Counted from the first letter of the stretch, positions 25,930 to 35,846 are shown. The stretch is 64,000 nucleotides of DNA from Prado023 sp963700475 (GCA_963700475.1 CAVOXR010000015.1:620001-684000); one strand, 5' to 3'. Notes: generated by a model from the sequence alone, not told the origin. Numbers and translations are program-made.

Positions 25930-26052
25930 CTACCCGGGGGCACCCCGGTGCCTGCTGATGGGAGACCGAAGGGTCCACTGACCGCAGGGGGAGGTGCGCG
26001 CACGCGGTCATGAGGGCCCAGTCAGCGGTAGCGTGCGCCCGGAGGTGGATCC

Positions 26053-27114
26053 GTGGCGACGACTGTGCGGGATGTGGCGGCGCTGGCCGGCGTCTCGACC
26101 GCGACGGTCTCACGGGCACTTCACGGCCATCCCGCGATCTCCGAGGCGACCCGGGTCAAGGTCGAGCAGGCAGCCCGGCAGCTCGGCTACACGATGGCAC
26201 CCACCGCCTCAGGCCGTGCGAGGGTCGCGGTGGTCATGCCCTACATCGACCGCTGGTACTTCGCCCAGGTCCTCGACGGGGTGGAGCGGGCGTTCGCGGG
26301 CAAGGGAATCGTCGTCCTGATCCACCGACTGCTCGACCTCGACGACCGGCGACGCGCCCTGCTGGGCGACATCCCCAGGCGCGAGGCTGACGGTGTGCTC
26401 CTCGTGAACGTCCCACCGGCCCCCGACGAGGCTGGGTTCCTGGCCGATCGGCGGATCCCACTCGTTCTCCTGGGGGCGTCGTTGCCCGGTGTCCCCAGCG
26501 TCGCCATCGATGACGTGGCCGCCGCCCGTTCGGCAACCAACCACCTCCTCGACCTCGGACACCGACGGCTCGGGCTGATCTCGGGCAGGCCCTACGAGCG
26601 CATTCCGTTCACGGCCCCGCCCGAGCGCAAGCGTGGCTTCCTGCTGGCGCTGAAGGAGTCGGGTGTGCCCTGGGACCCGAACCTCGAAGTCAGTGCCGAC
26701 TTCTCGGTGCGGGGGGCCCAGCGCGTGGCGTTGACCCTCCTCGAGCGCCCCGACCGCCCGAGCGCGGTGTTCGCGGAGAGCGACGAGATGGCCTTCGGGG
26801 TCATGGCGGCCGCCCGGACCCTGGGGCTGCGCATCCCCGAGGACCTCTCGCTGGTGGGCATCGACGACCACTACCTCTCGGAGTCGATGGGCCTGACGAC
26901 CGTGGCCCAGCCGGTGCGCACGCTGGGTGAACTGGCTGCGCTGCAGCTCGCAGGGTTGATCCGCAACCACTCGGAGCCCCACCCCGCACAGCACGTCGTC
27001 GTCCCCACACTCCTGGTCATCCGTGATTCGACGGCGCCTCCGGCGGGGGAGCGCGCACGGGTCCGGGGAGAGGCGACCGCGCGGGCCGGAGCCTCGCTGA
27101 CCACCTCGATGTGA
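26053..27114 (+). CDS. LacI-family transcriptional regulator
   Basis: A 353-residue repressor. The N-terminal helix-turn-helix and hinge are classic (TVRDVAALAGVSTATVSRAL, then SEATRVKVEQAARQLGY); the periplasmic-binding-like domain follows, with VAVVMPYIDRWYFAQVL, RRLGLISGR, VFAESDEMAFGVM and VGIDDHYLSESMGLTTV. The GTG start follows GGAGGTGG. It lies directly upstream of, and in the same direction as, the sugar ABC genes and the GH1 glycosidase, so it most likely controls them in response to an imported oligosaccharide. It could also regulate the divergent glgE-glgB. The ligand is not predictable; I saw no clear LacI operator. Confidence 0.9.
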   Translation: MATTVRDVAALAGVSTATVSRALHGHPAISEATRVKVEQAARQLGYTMAPTASGRARVAVVMPYIDRWYFAQVLDGVERAFAGKGIVVLIHRLLDLDDRRRALLGDIPRREADGVLLVNVPPAPDEAGFLADRRIPLVLLGASLPGVPSVAIDDVAAARSATNHLLDLGHRRLGLISGRPYERIPFTAPPERKRGFLLALKESGVPWDPNLEVSADFSVRGAQRVALTLLERPDRPSAVFAESDEMAFGVMAAARTLGLRIPEDLSLVGIDDHYLSESMGLTTVAQPVRTLGELAALQLAGLIRNHSEPHPAQHVVVPTLLVIRDSTAPPAGERARVRGEATARAGASLTTSM

Positions 27115-27190
27115 GGGACACGTGAGGATGCCGTTACCGAATCGTTATCACTTGCACGGCCGTTGCACCCCGTTCGTCGTTGATGCGGCC

Positions 27191-27219
27191 CCCTCAACGC
27201 GCAATGCTGCGCTTGAGGG
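27191..27219 (+). promoter_or_regulatory. Stem-loop in the leader of the sugar-binding protein gene
   Basis: Arms CCCTCAA-C-GCGCA (27191-27203) and TGCGC-TTGAGGG (27208-27219) pair with one bulged base. It is about 43 nt upstream of the ATG at 27262, which has its own site CAAGGAGA. It could be a terminator of the lacI transcript or an attenuator. Confidence 0.4.
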
Positions 27220-27261
27220 CGGTACCCCGCCCCGATCCCGCATACAAGGAGACACAGTTCT

Positions 27262-28635
27262 ATGGCTACATCTCCCCGATCCCGTTGGCTCATGGCGGCC
27301 GCTGGTGCGTCCAGCCTCGCCCTGGCCCTCACCGGGTGTTCATCCAGCTCCGAGACGGCGACCGACGCCGGGTCGGCCTCCGCCGGCGCCGACGCGTGCG
27401 CGCCTACACGCAGTACGGAGACCTCTCCGGCAAGGAGGTCAACATCTACGCCTCCATCCTCAGCCCCGAGCTGGAGATGTACGAGGCGGCCTTCGTCCCG
27501 TTCGAGGAGTGCACCGGCGCCAACCTCATCTTCGAGGGTTCGTCGGAGTTCGAGGCGCAGCTCAAGGTGCGCGAGAAGGCCGGGAACCCGCCGGACATCG
27601 CACTCATCCCGCAGCCCGGCCTGCTGGCCAACCAGGTCGCGACCGGCTCGGTGAAGAAGCCGTCGGCGACAGGTGGAGAAGAACGTCGACGAGAACTGGA
27701 CGCCGGACTGGAAGACCTACGGCTCGGTGGACGGCGTGTTCTACGCGCCCGCCGAACAGCTCCAACATGAAGTCACTGGTCTGGTACTCGCCGACGATGT
27801 TCGCCGACAACGGCTGGGAGATCCCCACGACGTGGGCCGAGTCTGAAGACGCTGTCCGACACCATCGCCGCGTCCGGAGTGGTGGACAAGCCGTGGTGCG
27901 CAGGCATCGGCTCCGGCGACGCCACCGGGTGGCCGGCCACCGACTGGGTCGAGGACGTCATGCTGCGCGTGAACGGCCCCGAGGTCTACGACCAGTGGGT
28001 CTCAACCACGAGATCCCGTTCAACGACCCGAAGGTCGTTGCGGCACTCGACGAGGTCGGCTCCTTCCTGAAGAACCGAGACGTACGTGAACGGTGGCTAC
28101 GGCGACGTGAAGTCGATCGCATCCACCACCTTCCAGGACGGCGGCTTGACCATCCTCGACGGCACGTGCGCGATGCACCGTCAGGCGACGTTCTACGCCT
28201 CCCAGTTCCCGGAGGGCACGACGGTCGCCGAGGACGGCGACGTCTACGCGTTCTACCTCCCGTCGGCTCGATCCCGCCGACGAAGCCGGTCCTCGGCGGC
28301 GGCGAGTTCATCACCGCCTACGCGGATCGCTCCCGAGGTCGTTGCTGCGCAGGAGTGGCTGTCGACGGCGGACTACGCCAACAGCCTGGGCAAGAACAGC
28401 ACGGGCATTGCCAGCGCGAACCTGAACGCCGATCCGGCGCTGTACACCGGCCTGACCAGGATCGTGGTGGAGACGCTGCAGGATCCGAACAGCCCAGTTC
28501 CGGTTCGATGGCTCGGACCTCATGCCGGCCGCCGTGGGCGCCGGGTCGTTCTGGACCGGGATGACGGACTGGATCACGGGCAAGTCGACGCAGGAGACGC
28601 TGGACTTCATCGAGTCCAGTTGGCCGACCTCCTGA
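27262..28635 (+). pseudogene. Sugar ABC transporter substrate-binding lipoprotein, many frameshifts
   Basis: The conceptual product is a family-1 extracellular solute-binding protein of about 455 residues. It starts with a lipoprotein signal (RSRWLMAAAGASSLALAL, lipobox LTGC), then GKEVNIYASILSPELEMYEAAF, SSEFEAQLKVREKAGNPPDI, NMKSLVWYSPTMFADNGWEI, DKPWCAGIGSGDATGWPATD, GTCAMHRQATFYASQF, GGGEFITAYAD and SFWTGMTDWITGKSTQ. These segments lie in the correct order but in different frames, with nine frame changes near 27403, 27670, 27753, 27844, 28004, 28077, 28263, 28328 and 28496, six of +1 type and three of -1. Amino-acid quality between breaks is high, so local sequencing error is a strong alternative to decay. 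It should deliver a sugar to the two permeases downstream. Confidence 0.82.
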
Positions 28636-28648
28636 TGGTCATCTAGCG

Positions 28649-28682
28649 CTGGGGGGCCGGCCTGAACGGGTCGGCCCCCCAG
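28649..28682 (+). terminator. Hairpin after the sugar-binding protein gene
   Basis: Perfect 11-bp arms CTGGGGGGCCG (28649-28659) and CGGCCCCCCAG (28672-28682). Such intercistronic hairpins between the binding-protein and permease genes commonly give higher expression of the former. Confidence 0.75.
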
Positions 28683-28766
28683 TACGCCCGCACGCATTCA
28701 CCAGACCAACGCAAAGAGCCACGCCGGCAAGACTCAGCCGGCAGTTTGGCGGGAGGATCAGTAATC

Positions 28767-29727
28767 GTGACGACACCTGAGAAGTTCTTCCAGATGTTCC
28801 TGGCGATTGGCAGCCTTCGTCGGCTTCTTCGCAGTCCTGCTGTTCGTCGTCAGCAGGGTGCGTGGTCGCGCCCAGGAGCCGTTGACCGTGGCCGCCTTCA
28901 TCGTCCCGACCTTCGTCATGCTGGCGGTCGGGCTCATCTATCCCGCGGTCCTCACCATCAAGCAGTCCTTCCAGAACGCGGACAGCTCGACGTTCGTCGG
29001 CCTTGAGAACTACGCCACGCTCTTCAGGGAGCCCGAGTACCAGCGGGTGCTGGTCAACACGGCGATCTGGGTGCTGCTGGTGCCCCTCGCGGCGACAATG
29101 ATCGGGCTGATCTACGCAGTCCTGGTCGACCGGACCCGGACTGAGGCGTTCTCCAAGGCACTGGTGTTCATCCCCATGGCGATCTCCATGGTGGGAGCCT
29201 CCATCATCTGGAGGTTCGTCTACGACTACCGGCCGACGCAGGCGACCCAGATCGGCCTGGCCAACGCGATCCTCAAGGCGCTGGGCCTGGACACCTACCA
29301 GTTCCTGCTCACCGAACCGTGGAACACCTTCTTCCTCATCGTCGTGATGATCTGGATCCAGGCCGGGTTCGCGATGACAGTGCTATCGGCGTCGATCAAG
29401 GCGATCCCCGATGACATCATCGAGGCTGCGAAGCTCGATGGAGTCTCCGGGATGCAGATGTTCCGTCACATCACCCTGCCCAGCATCCGCCCCGGGATGA
29501 TCGTCGTCCTGACGACCATCGCCATCGGCACTCTGAAGGTCTTCGACATCGTCCGGACAATGACCGGCGGCCGTTTCAAGACAAGCGTGGTGGCCAACGA
29601 GTTCTACACGCAGGCATTCCGGTATGACAACGCCGGACTGGGTGCTGCCCTGGCCGTGCTGCTCTTCATCCTCGTCATCCCGATCATCGCCTACAACATC
29701 TCGCAGCTCCGGAAGGCGGCGCACTGA
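28767..29727 (+). CDS. Sugar ABC transporter permease (MalF type), one frameshift near the start
   Basis: Inner-membrane permease of about 319 residues. The GTG at 28767 has a strong GGGAGGA site; it reads VTTPEKFFQMFLAI, then one extra G at about 28806-28808 shifts the frame before AAFVGFFAVLLFVV. From 28807 to the stop the gene is intact: several transmembrane helices, FVGLENYATLF, and the EAA loop EAAKLDGVSGMQMFRHITLP that contacts the ATPase. Without the correction, translation would have to start inside. It overlaps the next permease gene by ATGA. No ATP-binding subunit is in the cluster, so a shared MsiK-type ATPase is likely. Confidence 0.87.
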
Positions 29728-30656
29728 TGACGGCCCTGAATCCCGCCGCCCACACCATCCCTGAGGGCGAGGAGCTGGTCCCCACCGCCAAGGCTCCCAA
29801 GGCCACCGAGGCCAGCATCGCCCTGAGGCAGAAGTCGATCTGGGCCTCGCTGATCGCTGCTGTGATCGCGATCCTGTGGACGATCCCGACCGTGGGCCTG
29901 CTGATCACCAGCTTCCGCCCGGCCGCAGACATCCGTAAGTCCGGCTGGTGGACGGTCTGGCAGGATCCGTCGTTCACCCTGAACAACTACAAGCAGGCCC
30001 TCTTCGGCGGGACCACCGATCTCGCCTCCTACTTCGTGAACTCGCTGGTGATCACCATCCCTGCGGTGGTGATCCCGATCAGCATCGCCTGCATGGCTGC
30101 CTACGGCTTCGCCTGGATGAACTTCCGCGGGGCCAAGTTGCTCTTCGTCGCGGTCTTCGCCCTCCAGATCGTCCCGATCCAGGTCACTCTGGTCCCGCTG
30201 CTGACCCTCTTCGTCGACGTGGGCATGGCCGGGACCTTCTGGCCCATCTGGATCGCGCACAGCATCTTCGCGCTCCCGCTGGCGATCTACCTGCTCCACA
30301 ACTTCATGAACGAGCTGCCCAAGGAGCTGGTCGAGGCGGCCCGAGTCGACGGCGCTGGGCACCTGACCATCTTCTTCAAGATCATGATGCCGTTGATGGT
30401 CCCTGCGATCGCGGCGTTCGCGATCTTCCAGTTCCTGTGGGTGTGGAACGACCTCCTCGTCGGTCTGACGTTCGGGGCCAGCCCGGATGTGGCCCCCCTG
30501 ACCGTCAGGGTGGCCGATCTGGCCGGCAACCGTGGGTCCCAGTGGCACCTGCTGTCCGCTGGTGCGTTCATCTCCATGGTCGTGCCGCTGATCGTGTTCC
30601 TGTCGTTCCAGCGCTTCTTCGTCCGCGGCCTGCTCGCTGGGTCGGTCAAGGGATAG
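29727..30656 (+). CDS. Sugar ABC transporter permease (MalG type)
   Basis: A 309-residue CUT1-type permease with a cytoplasmic N-terminus of about 35 residues, six predicted membrane helices, FTLNNYKQALFGGTTDLASYF, and the EAA motif EAARVDGAGHLTIFFKIMMP. The C-terminal RFFVRGLLAGSVKG is the conserved MalG ending. The ATG overlaps the stop of the partner permease, and the glycosidase gene follows after 3 nt, so the two permeases and the glycosidase are one transcription unit. Confidence 0.92.
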   Translation: MTALNPAAHTIPEGEELVPTAKAPKATEASIALRQKSIWASLIAAVIAILWTIPTVGLLITSFRPAADIRKSGWWTVWQDPSFTLNNYKQALFGGTTDLASYFVNSLVITIPAVVIPISIACMAAYGFAWMNFRGAKLLFVAVFALQIVPIQVTLVPLLTLFVDVGMAGTFWPIWIAHSIFALPLAIYLLHNFMNELPKELVEAARVDGAGHLTIFFKIMMPLMVPAIAAFAIFQFLWVWNDLLVGLTFGASPDVAPLTVRVADLAGNRGSQWHLLSAGAFISMVVPLIVFLSFQRFFVRGLLAGSVKG

Positions 30657-30659
30657 CCC

Positions 30660-32039
30660 GTGATCGATCTCATCACCGCCCTGCCGGAGGACTTCACGGT
30701 AGGGGTGGGTACCTCGGCATGGCAGGTTGAGGGCGCGACGGCCTCCCGGGGGCGGACCATCTGGGACGACTTCGCGGCGGTCCCGGGCGCGATCTCCGAC
30801 GGGAGCAGCGGCGATCCGGCCTGCGAGCATGTCGCACGGATGGAGGCCGACGTCGAGCTCCTCGGCTGGCTCGGCGTGGACGCCTATCGGTTCTCGATCG
30901 CGTGGGCGCGCGTGCAGCCCGGGGGCCGGGGGCCGATCTCGGTCGCCGGCCTGGACCACTACGACCGGCTCTGCGACGCGCTGCTCGAGCAGGGGATCAC
31001 CCCGCTGGTCACGCTCTACCACTGGGACCTGCCCAGTGAGCTGCAGGCGGCGGGTGGCTGGCTCAACCCAACCACAGGGGAGCTGTTCGGCGTGTACGCG
31101 AACGCCATGGCGTCGCGCCTGGGCGACCGGGTGGGATCCTGGGCGACGCTGAACGAGCCATGGTGCACCGCCTTCCTCGGCCACGCGGCAGGCATCCACG
31201 CCCCGGGGCGCAAGGCACCGGCGGAGTCCCTCGAGGTCGCCTACCGGTTGCTGGTAGCCCATGCCAGGGGGATGGAGGGGCTGCGTGCGGCTTCGGCGCG
31301 CAACGCAGGGATCGTGCTCAACCTGATGCCCACGTTCCCCGATGACCCCCATCGCGACGATCCGGTGCTGCGGCAGGCGGCCCGGCACATCGACGGGCTG
31401 CAGAACCACCTGTGGCTCGATGCCCTCGCGGGGCGGGGGATCAACACCGACGTCGTGGCCAGCACCGCCGGGATCACTGACTGGTCCTTCGTGACCAGCG
31501 CCGACGAGACGGCGATCGGCGCCCCGCTGGACTGGCTGGGTGTCAACTACTACACGGTGCAGCGACTGGTCCCGTTCGATGAGTTCGCCGAGCGGGCCGT
31601 CGCCCAGGACGTCTCGGCGCATCCAGGGTGCCCGCCCGTGCACTTCGCGCCCCGAGAGCCGCTGACCACGATGGGCTGGGAGATCAACGCCGACGGGCTG
31701 GGGACGACGCTGCGCAAGACCGCCGAAGCCGTCCCCGGTGTCCCGCTGTGGGTGGGGGAGAACGGCATGGCCTGCCCCGACGTGGTGGTGGACGGGGAGT
31801 GCCACGACCCGGACCGGGTCAGCTACCTGAGGGATCACCTCGAGCAGGTCGTGGCAGCCCGAGCCGAGGGCGTGGACGTCCGCGGGTACCTCGCGTGGTC
31901 GCTGTTCGACAACATCGAGTGGGCCGAGGGCTGGCGGCAGCGATTCGGGATCGTGCACGTCGACAAGGACACCCAGGTGCGCACGCCCAAGGCCAGCGCC
32001 CACTGGCTTCGCGAGCTGCAGCAGCAGCGACGCAGCTGA
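30660..32039 (+). CDS. GH1 family beta-glucosidase
   Basis: A 459-residue glycoside hydrolase family 1 enzyme. The N-terminal signature FTVGVGTSAWQVEGA is present, acid/base Glu is in SWATLNEPWCTAF, and the nucleophile Glu is in LWVGENGMAC (usual form TENG). It ends with the conserved WSLFDNIEWAEGW and FGIVHVD. There is no signal peptide, so it hydrolyses a beta-linked disaccharide such as cellobiose after import by the adjacent ABC system under the LacI-type regulator. The GTG start is 3 nt after the permease stop. It converges on glgX, with 3 nt between stops. Confidence 0.93.
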   Translation: MIDLITALPEDFTVGVGTSAWQVEGATASRGRTIWDDFAAVPGAISDGSSGDPACEHVARMEADVELLGWLGVDAYRFSIAWARVQPGGRGPISVAGLDHYDRLCDALLEQGITPLVTLYHWDLPSELQAAGGWLNPTTGELFGVYANAMASRLGDRVGSWATLNEPWCTAFLGHAAGIHAPGRKAPAESLEVAYRLLVAHARGMEGLRAASARNAGIVLNLMPTFPDDPHRDDPVLRQAARHIDGLQNHLWLDALAGRGINTDVVASTAGITDWSFVTSADETAIGAPLDWLGVNYYTVQRLVPFDEFAERAVAQDVSAHPGCPPVHFAPREPLTTMGWEINADGLGTTLRKTAEAVPGVPLWVGENGMACPDVVVDGECHDPDRVSYLRDHLEQVVAARAEGVDVRGYLAWSLFDNIEWAEGWRQRFGIVHVDKDTQVRTPKASAHWLRELQQQRRS

Positions 32040-32042
32040 GCC

Positions 32043-34229
32043 TCAGCGGGTGACGATCCTCAGCAGCTTGGCGCTGAACGGCGGCATGGGCAGTGCCGTT
32101 CCGTGCGTGCGGGTATGGCCGAACTCGCCTGCGAAGCCGCCGACCGTGTCGACGACCACCTGGTAGTCGGTCCCGAACGGCTCGCCGGGCAACAGGAACG
32201 TGCCGGAATGACCGCTGCCGTTGAGCACGAGGAGGAACGGGTCGTCGGACAGCTTCTCGCCCCGGGGGCCGCGCGACTGCAGCTCGCCGGAGAGGTACAT
32301 GCCGATCATCCGGTTGTCGCTGAAGTGCCAGTCGACCTCGGTGAACTCCCGCCCGTCGCCGCGAAGCCATGCGAGGTCCTTGGCGCGGCCTGCGTCCGGG
32401 GCGGTGCCCTCGAAGTAGTACGGCCGCGCGAAGACCGGGTGGCTGCGGCGCAGGTGGATCACACCGGCCGTGAAGGCGAACAGGTCTCGCTGCCAGGCCT
32501 CGAGGTCCCAGTCCACCCAGGAGATCTCGTTGTCCTGGCAGTACGCGTTGTTGTTCCCGCCCTGGGTACGGCCCATCTCGTCGCCCGCGGTGAGCATCGG
32601 AACCCCGGTGCTCAGCAGCAGCATCGTCAGCAGGTTGCGGACCTGGCGCTGGCGCAGGGCGTTGATGTCCGGGTCCTCGGTCTCGCCCTCGACACCGTGG
32701 TTCCACGAGCGGTTGTTGTCCGAGCCGTCGCGGTTGTGCTCCTTGTTGAACAGGTTGTGCTTGTGCGAGTAGGTCGTGAGATCGCGCAGGGTGAAGCCGT
32801 CGTGCGCGGTCACGAAGTTGATGGAGGCGTACGGCGCGCGACCCTCGCTGGCGTACAGGTCGGCCGAGCCGGTCAGGCGCCACCCGAGCTCCGACAGCGA
32901 TCCGTACCCTCGCCAGTAGTCGCGCGTGCAGTCGCGGAACTTGTCGTTCCACTCGGTCCACAGCGGCGGGAACTCCCCGACCTGGTAGCCACCGGCCCCG
33001 ATGTCCCACGGCTCGGCGATCAGCTTGGTCGTCCGTAGCACGGGATCCTGCTGGATGGTCGACATGAACGCGCCCAGCATGTCCACGTCATGGAACGAGC
33101 GGGCCAGGGCGCTGGCGAGGTCGAACCTGAAGCCGTCGACGTGCATCTCCGTGACCCAGTACCGCAACGAGTCCATGATCAGCTGCAGGACGTGGGGCTG
33201 GGCGGCGTCGGGGGTGTTGCCGCAGCCCGTGTAGTCCGCGTAGTGCCGACCGTGGCTCAGCCGGTAGTAGCCCTCGTTGTCGATCCCGCGGAAGTTCAGC
33301 GTCGGGCCCTGCTCATTGCCCTCCGCGGTGTGGTTGTAGACGACGTCGAGGATCACCTCGAGACCGGCGGCGTGCAGCGCCCGAACCATCTCCTTGAACT
33401 CGGTGACCTGCTGACCGCGGGTCCCGGACGCGCTGTAGGCGGCGTGCGGTGCGAAGAATCCCAGGGTGTTGTAGCCCCAGTAGTTGGTCAGGCCGTGCGA
33501 GAGGACGTGGTCCTCGCTGATGAAGTGGTGGATCGGGAGCAGCTCCACGGCCGTGACGCCCAGCTGGGTGAGGTGCTCGATCACTGCCGGGTGGGCGAGC
33601 CCGGCGTAGGTGCCGCGCAGCTCCGAGGGGACCTCCGGATGGAGCATCGTGAGGCCCTTGAGGTGGGCCTCGTAGATCACGGTCTGGGTCCATGGGGTGT
33701 TCGGCCGGGAGTCGCCGCGCCAGTCGAAGTCGTCGTCGGCCACCACCACGCACCGGGGCACATAGGGCGCCGAGTCGCGGTCGTCGCGGACGGTGTCGTC
33801 GTGGCCCACATGCCCTCGGGTGGCCGGGTGTGGGATGTACTCGCCCTCGATCGCACGGGCGTAGGGGTCCATCAGCAGCTTTGCGCTGTTCCAGCGATCC
33901 CCGCGCCAGGGGTCCCACGGACCGTGGACGCGGAACCCGTAGCGGTCGCCGGCCTTCATCCCGGGCACATAGCCGTGGAAGGTGTGGAAGGTGGTCTCGC
34001 TCAGCGCGATCCGACGCTCGCGACCGTCGTCGTCGAAGAGACACAGGTCGACGGCGTGCGCACCCTCGGACCACACAGCGACGTTGGCACCCTCGGCGTC
34101 GAGGGTGACGCCCAGGGGGTTCCAGGTGCCGGGCCAGGCATCGGGCAGCTGCTCGGCGGCCAGCAGCACGGGAGTCGATGCGACTCCATCCACGACGGCC
34201 CCGCCGAGCCCCTCCACTGCCCCATGCAC
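32043..34229 (-). CDS. glgX: Glycogen debranching enzyme
   Basis: A 728-residue GH13_11 isoamylase-type enzyme that removes alpha-1,6 branches of glycogen or limit dextrin. It has an N-terminal CBM48 (NPLGVTLDAEGANVAVWSEG), then YEAHLKGLTMLHPEVP, VELLPIHHFISE, LDVVYNHTAEGNEQGP, the nucleophile Asp in GFRFDLASALAR, Glu in LIAEPWDIG and FVTAHDGFTLRDL. The GTG start (VHGAVEGLGG) is supported by TACCCT 6 nt upstream; longer frames have no homology. It complements GlgB/GlgE in glucan turnover. Confidence 0.95.
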   Translation of the reverse strand: MHGAVEGLGGAVVDGVASTPVLLAAEQLPDAWPGTWNPLGVTLDAEGANVAVWSEGAHAVDLCLFDDDGRERRIALSETTFHTFHGYVPGMKAGDRYGFRVHGPWDPWRGDRWNSAKLLMDPYARAIEGEYIPHPATRGHVGHDDTVRDDRDSAPYVPRCVVVADDDFDWRGDSRPNTPWTQTVIYEAHLKGLTMLHPEVPSELRGTYAGLAHPAVIEHLTQLGVTAVELLPIHHFISEDHVLSHGLTNYWGYNTLGFFAPHAAYSASGTRGQQVTEFKEMVRALHAAGLEVILDVVYNHTAEGNEQGPTLNFRGIDNEGYYRLSHGRHYADYTGCGNTPDAAQPHVLQLIMDSLRYWVTEMHVDGFRFDLASALARSFHDVDMLGAFMSTIQQDPVLRTTKLIAEPWDIGAGGYQVGEFPPLWTEWNDKFRDCTRDYWRGYGSLSELGWRLTGSADLYASEGRAPYASINFVTAHDGFTLRDLTTYSHKHNLFNKEHNRDGSDNNRSWNHGVEGETEDPDINALRQRQVRNLLTMLLLSTGVPMLTAGDEMGRTQGGNNNAYCQDNEISWVDWDLEAWQRDLFAFTAGVIHLRRSHPVFARPYYFEGTAPDAGRAKDLAWLRGDGREFTEVDWHFSDNRMIGMYLSGELQSRGPRGEKLSDDPFLLVLNGSGHSGTFLLPGEPFGTDYQVVVDTVGGFAGEFGHTRTHGTALPMPPFSAKLLRIVTR

Positions 34230-34241
34230 GCGCCAAGGGTA
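34230..34241 (-). promoter_or_regulatory. glgX leaderless promoter
   Basis: TACCCT on the minus strand (forward 34236-34241) 6 nt before the GTG at 34229. Confidence 0.5.
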
Positions 34242-34291
34242 CCCGCGGTTGCACGTCCGGGCCCGTTGCCGTGCCGCCTGCGTCCTCTGGC

Positions 34292-34329
34292 TAGGCTCGA
34301 ACGTGCCCAGATGAGATCCGACGAAGGAG
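34292..34329 (+). promoter_or_regulatory. Promoter and ribosome site of the enoyl-CoA hydratase gene
   Basis: TAGGCT at 34292-34297 is a good -10, followed by a leader of about 33 nt with AAGGAG at 34324-34329 before ATG 34336. Unlike many neighbours this gene has a leader. Confidence 0.5.
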
Positions 34330-34335
34330 TCCCCC

Positions 34336-35136
34336 ATGTCCGCTGACGTTGTCGTCCAGGGTGAGCTCACCCGCGTGGAGCTCTGGGGCGGGGTCGCGAC
34401 GCTGCGCCTGGACCGCCCACCCGTCAACGCCCTGAACCTGGCGATGCAGGAGGAGATCCTGGCAGCGGCGCGCTGGCTCGCGCGGTCCGAGGAGGTGCGC
34501 GCGGTCGTCATCTACGGTGGCCCCAAGATGTTCGCCGCCGGGGCGGACATCAAGGAGATGGCGGCCATGACCTACCAGGACATGGCCAGTGCCTCGCACC
34601 TGCTCCAGGAGTCGTTCAACGCCGTCGCGGGCCTGCCCATGCCGGTCGTGGCGGCCGTGACCGGGTTTGCCCTCGGCGGCGGATGCGAGCTCGCGCTGTG
34701 CGCCGACCTTCGGGTCGTGGGGGAGCGGGCCAAGCTCGGCCAGCCCGAAGTGCTCCTCGGCGTCATCCCGGGACTGGGCGGCTCCCAACGGCTTCCGCGG
34801 CTGATCGGCCCATCGCGTGCGAAGGACATGATCCTGACCGGCCGGTACGTCGGGGCGCAGGAGGCCAAGGAGTTCGGGCTCGCTGATCGGGTGGTCGCCG
34901 ATGACGCTGTGTACGACGAGGCCCTGGCACTGGCGCAGCAGTTCGCGACGGGCGCCCCGCTGGCCCTGGCCGCCGCCAAGCGTGCGGTCAACCAGGGCCT
35001 CGAGGTGGACATCGCCACCGGCTGCCAGATCGAGCGGCTGGAGTTCGCTGGGCTCTTCGCCTCCGACGACCGCCGGATCGGGATGGAGTCCTTCCTGGCC
35101 GAGGGCGCGGGCAAGGCGACCTTCACCGGCCGCTGA
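34336..35136 (+). CDS. Enoyl-CoA hydratase/isomerase family protein
   Basis: A 266-residue crotonase-fold protein. The oxyanion-hole motifs are MFAAGADIKEM and ALGGGCELALCADLRV; the catalytic-type Glu pair is in PEVLLGVIPGLGGSQRLPRL (EvxxGxxPgxG), typical of true hydratases. It could hydrate crotonyl-CoA, linking it to the acetyl-CoA assimilation genes earlier in the window, or act in beta-oxidation. It is alone on its strand with its own promoter; the next gene follows after 98 bp. Confidence 0.88.
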   Translation: MSADVVVQGELTRVELWGGVATLRLDRPPVNALNLAMQEEILAAARWLARSEEVRAVVIYGGPKMFAAGADIKEMAAMTYQDMASASHLLQESFNAVAGLPMPVVAAVTGFALGGGCELALCADLRVVGERAKLGQPEVLLGVIPGLGGSQRLPRLIGPSRAKDMILTGRYVGAQEAKEFGLADRVVADDAVYDEALALAQQFATGAPLALAAAKRAVNQGLEVDIATGCQIERLEFAGLFASDDRRIGMESFLAEGAGKATFTGR

Positions 35137-35234
35137 GTCGACGGGCACAGCGCCGGCCAGGCGATGTCGAGCGGCCGTTCGCGCCGCATGCAGGGCGTGA
35201 TGGGATGGGCGCCCACTCATAGGAGGCAATCGCG

Positions 35235-35846
35235 ATGAAGCTGACGGTGTTCGGTGCCGCTGGGGGCACTGGCAAGCACGTCGTGGAGGAGTCGCTGGCG
35301 GCCGGCCATGAGGTGACGGTGCTGGTGCGGGACCCGCTGAAGCTGGGCGCTGTCGATCCCCGGGTGACCGTCGAGATCGGCGACGCCCGGGATCCCGAGG
35401 TGGTCGCCCGTGCTGTCGCCGGCGCGCAGGGCGTCATCAGCACGATCGGGGGCCACGGCATGGGGCGCTCGACCGCGATCACCGACGCGATGACCACAAT
35501 CGTCGCCGGAACGCCGGCCGGCACCCGCCTGCTCGCCGTGAGCACGGTCGGGGCGGGCGACTCGGCGTCGCAGTTCCCGCGGGCTGTGCGTATGACGGTG
35601 GGAGTCCTGCTCCGGAATGCGATCGCCGATCACGACGGCCAGGAGCGCGCGATCATGGCCAGTGACCTCGACTGGACGATCGCCCGCTGCGTGGGGCTGA
35701 CCGACCAGCCGGCGACCGGCGAGGTCCACGTCCTGACCGAGGGCAGGGTGGGCGGCTCCCGGATCGCCCGCGCCGATGTGGCGCGTTGGCTGGTGGCGAA
35801 CCTCGACGACGCCACCTACTCCCGACGGGCGGTCTCCCTCTGGTGA
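35235..35846 (+). CDS. NAD(P)-binding protein (NmrA/SDR-like)
   Basis: A 203-residue atypical short-chain dehydrogenase-like protein. The N-terminal MKLTVFGAAGGTGKHVVEE contains the GxxGxxG dinucleotide motif, and GVISTIGGHGMG and STVGAGDS follow the Rossmann order. The usual YxxxK catalytic pair is not evident, as in NmrA-like regulators and NAD(P)H-flavin reductase-like proteins. The start has an AGGAGGC site. It is a single gene with no informative neighbours; function is unknown. Confidence 0.75.
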   Translation: MKLTVFGAAGGTGKHVVEESLAAGHEVTVLVRDPLKLGAVDPRVTVEIGDARDPEVVARAVAGAQGVISTIGGHGMGRSTAITDAMTTIVAGTPAGTRLLAVSTVGAGDSASQFPRAVRMTVGVLLRNAIADHDGQERAIMASDLDWTIARCVGLTDQPATGEVHVLTEGRVGGSRIARADVARWLVANLDDATYSRRAVSLW

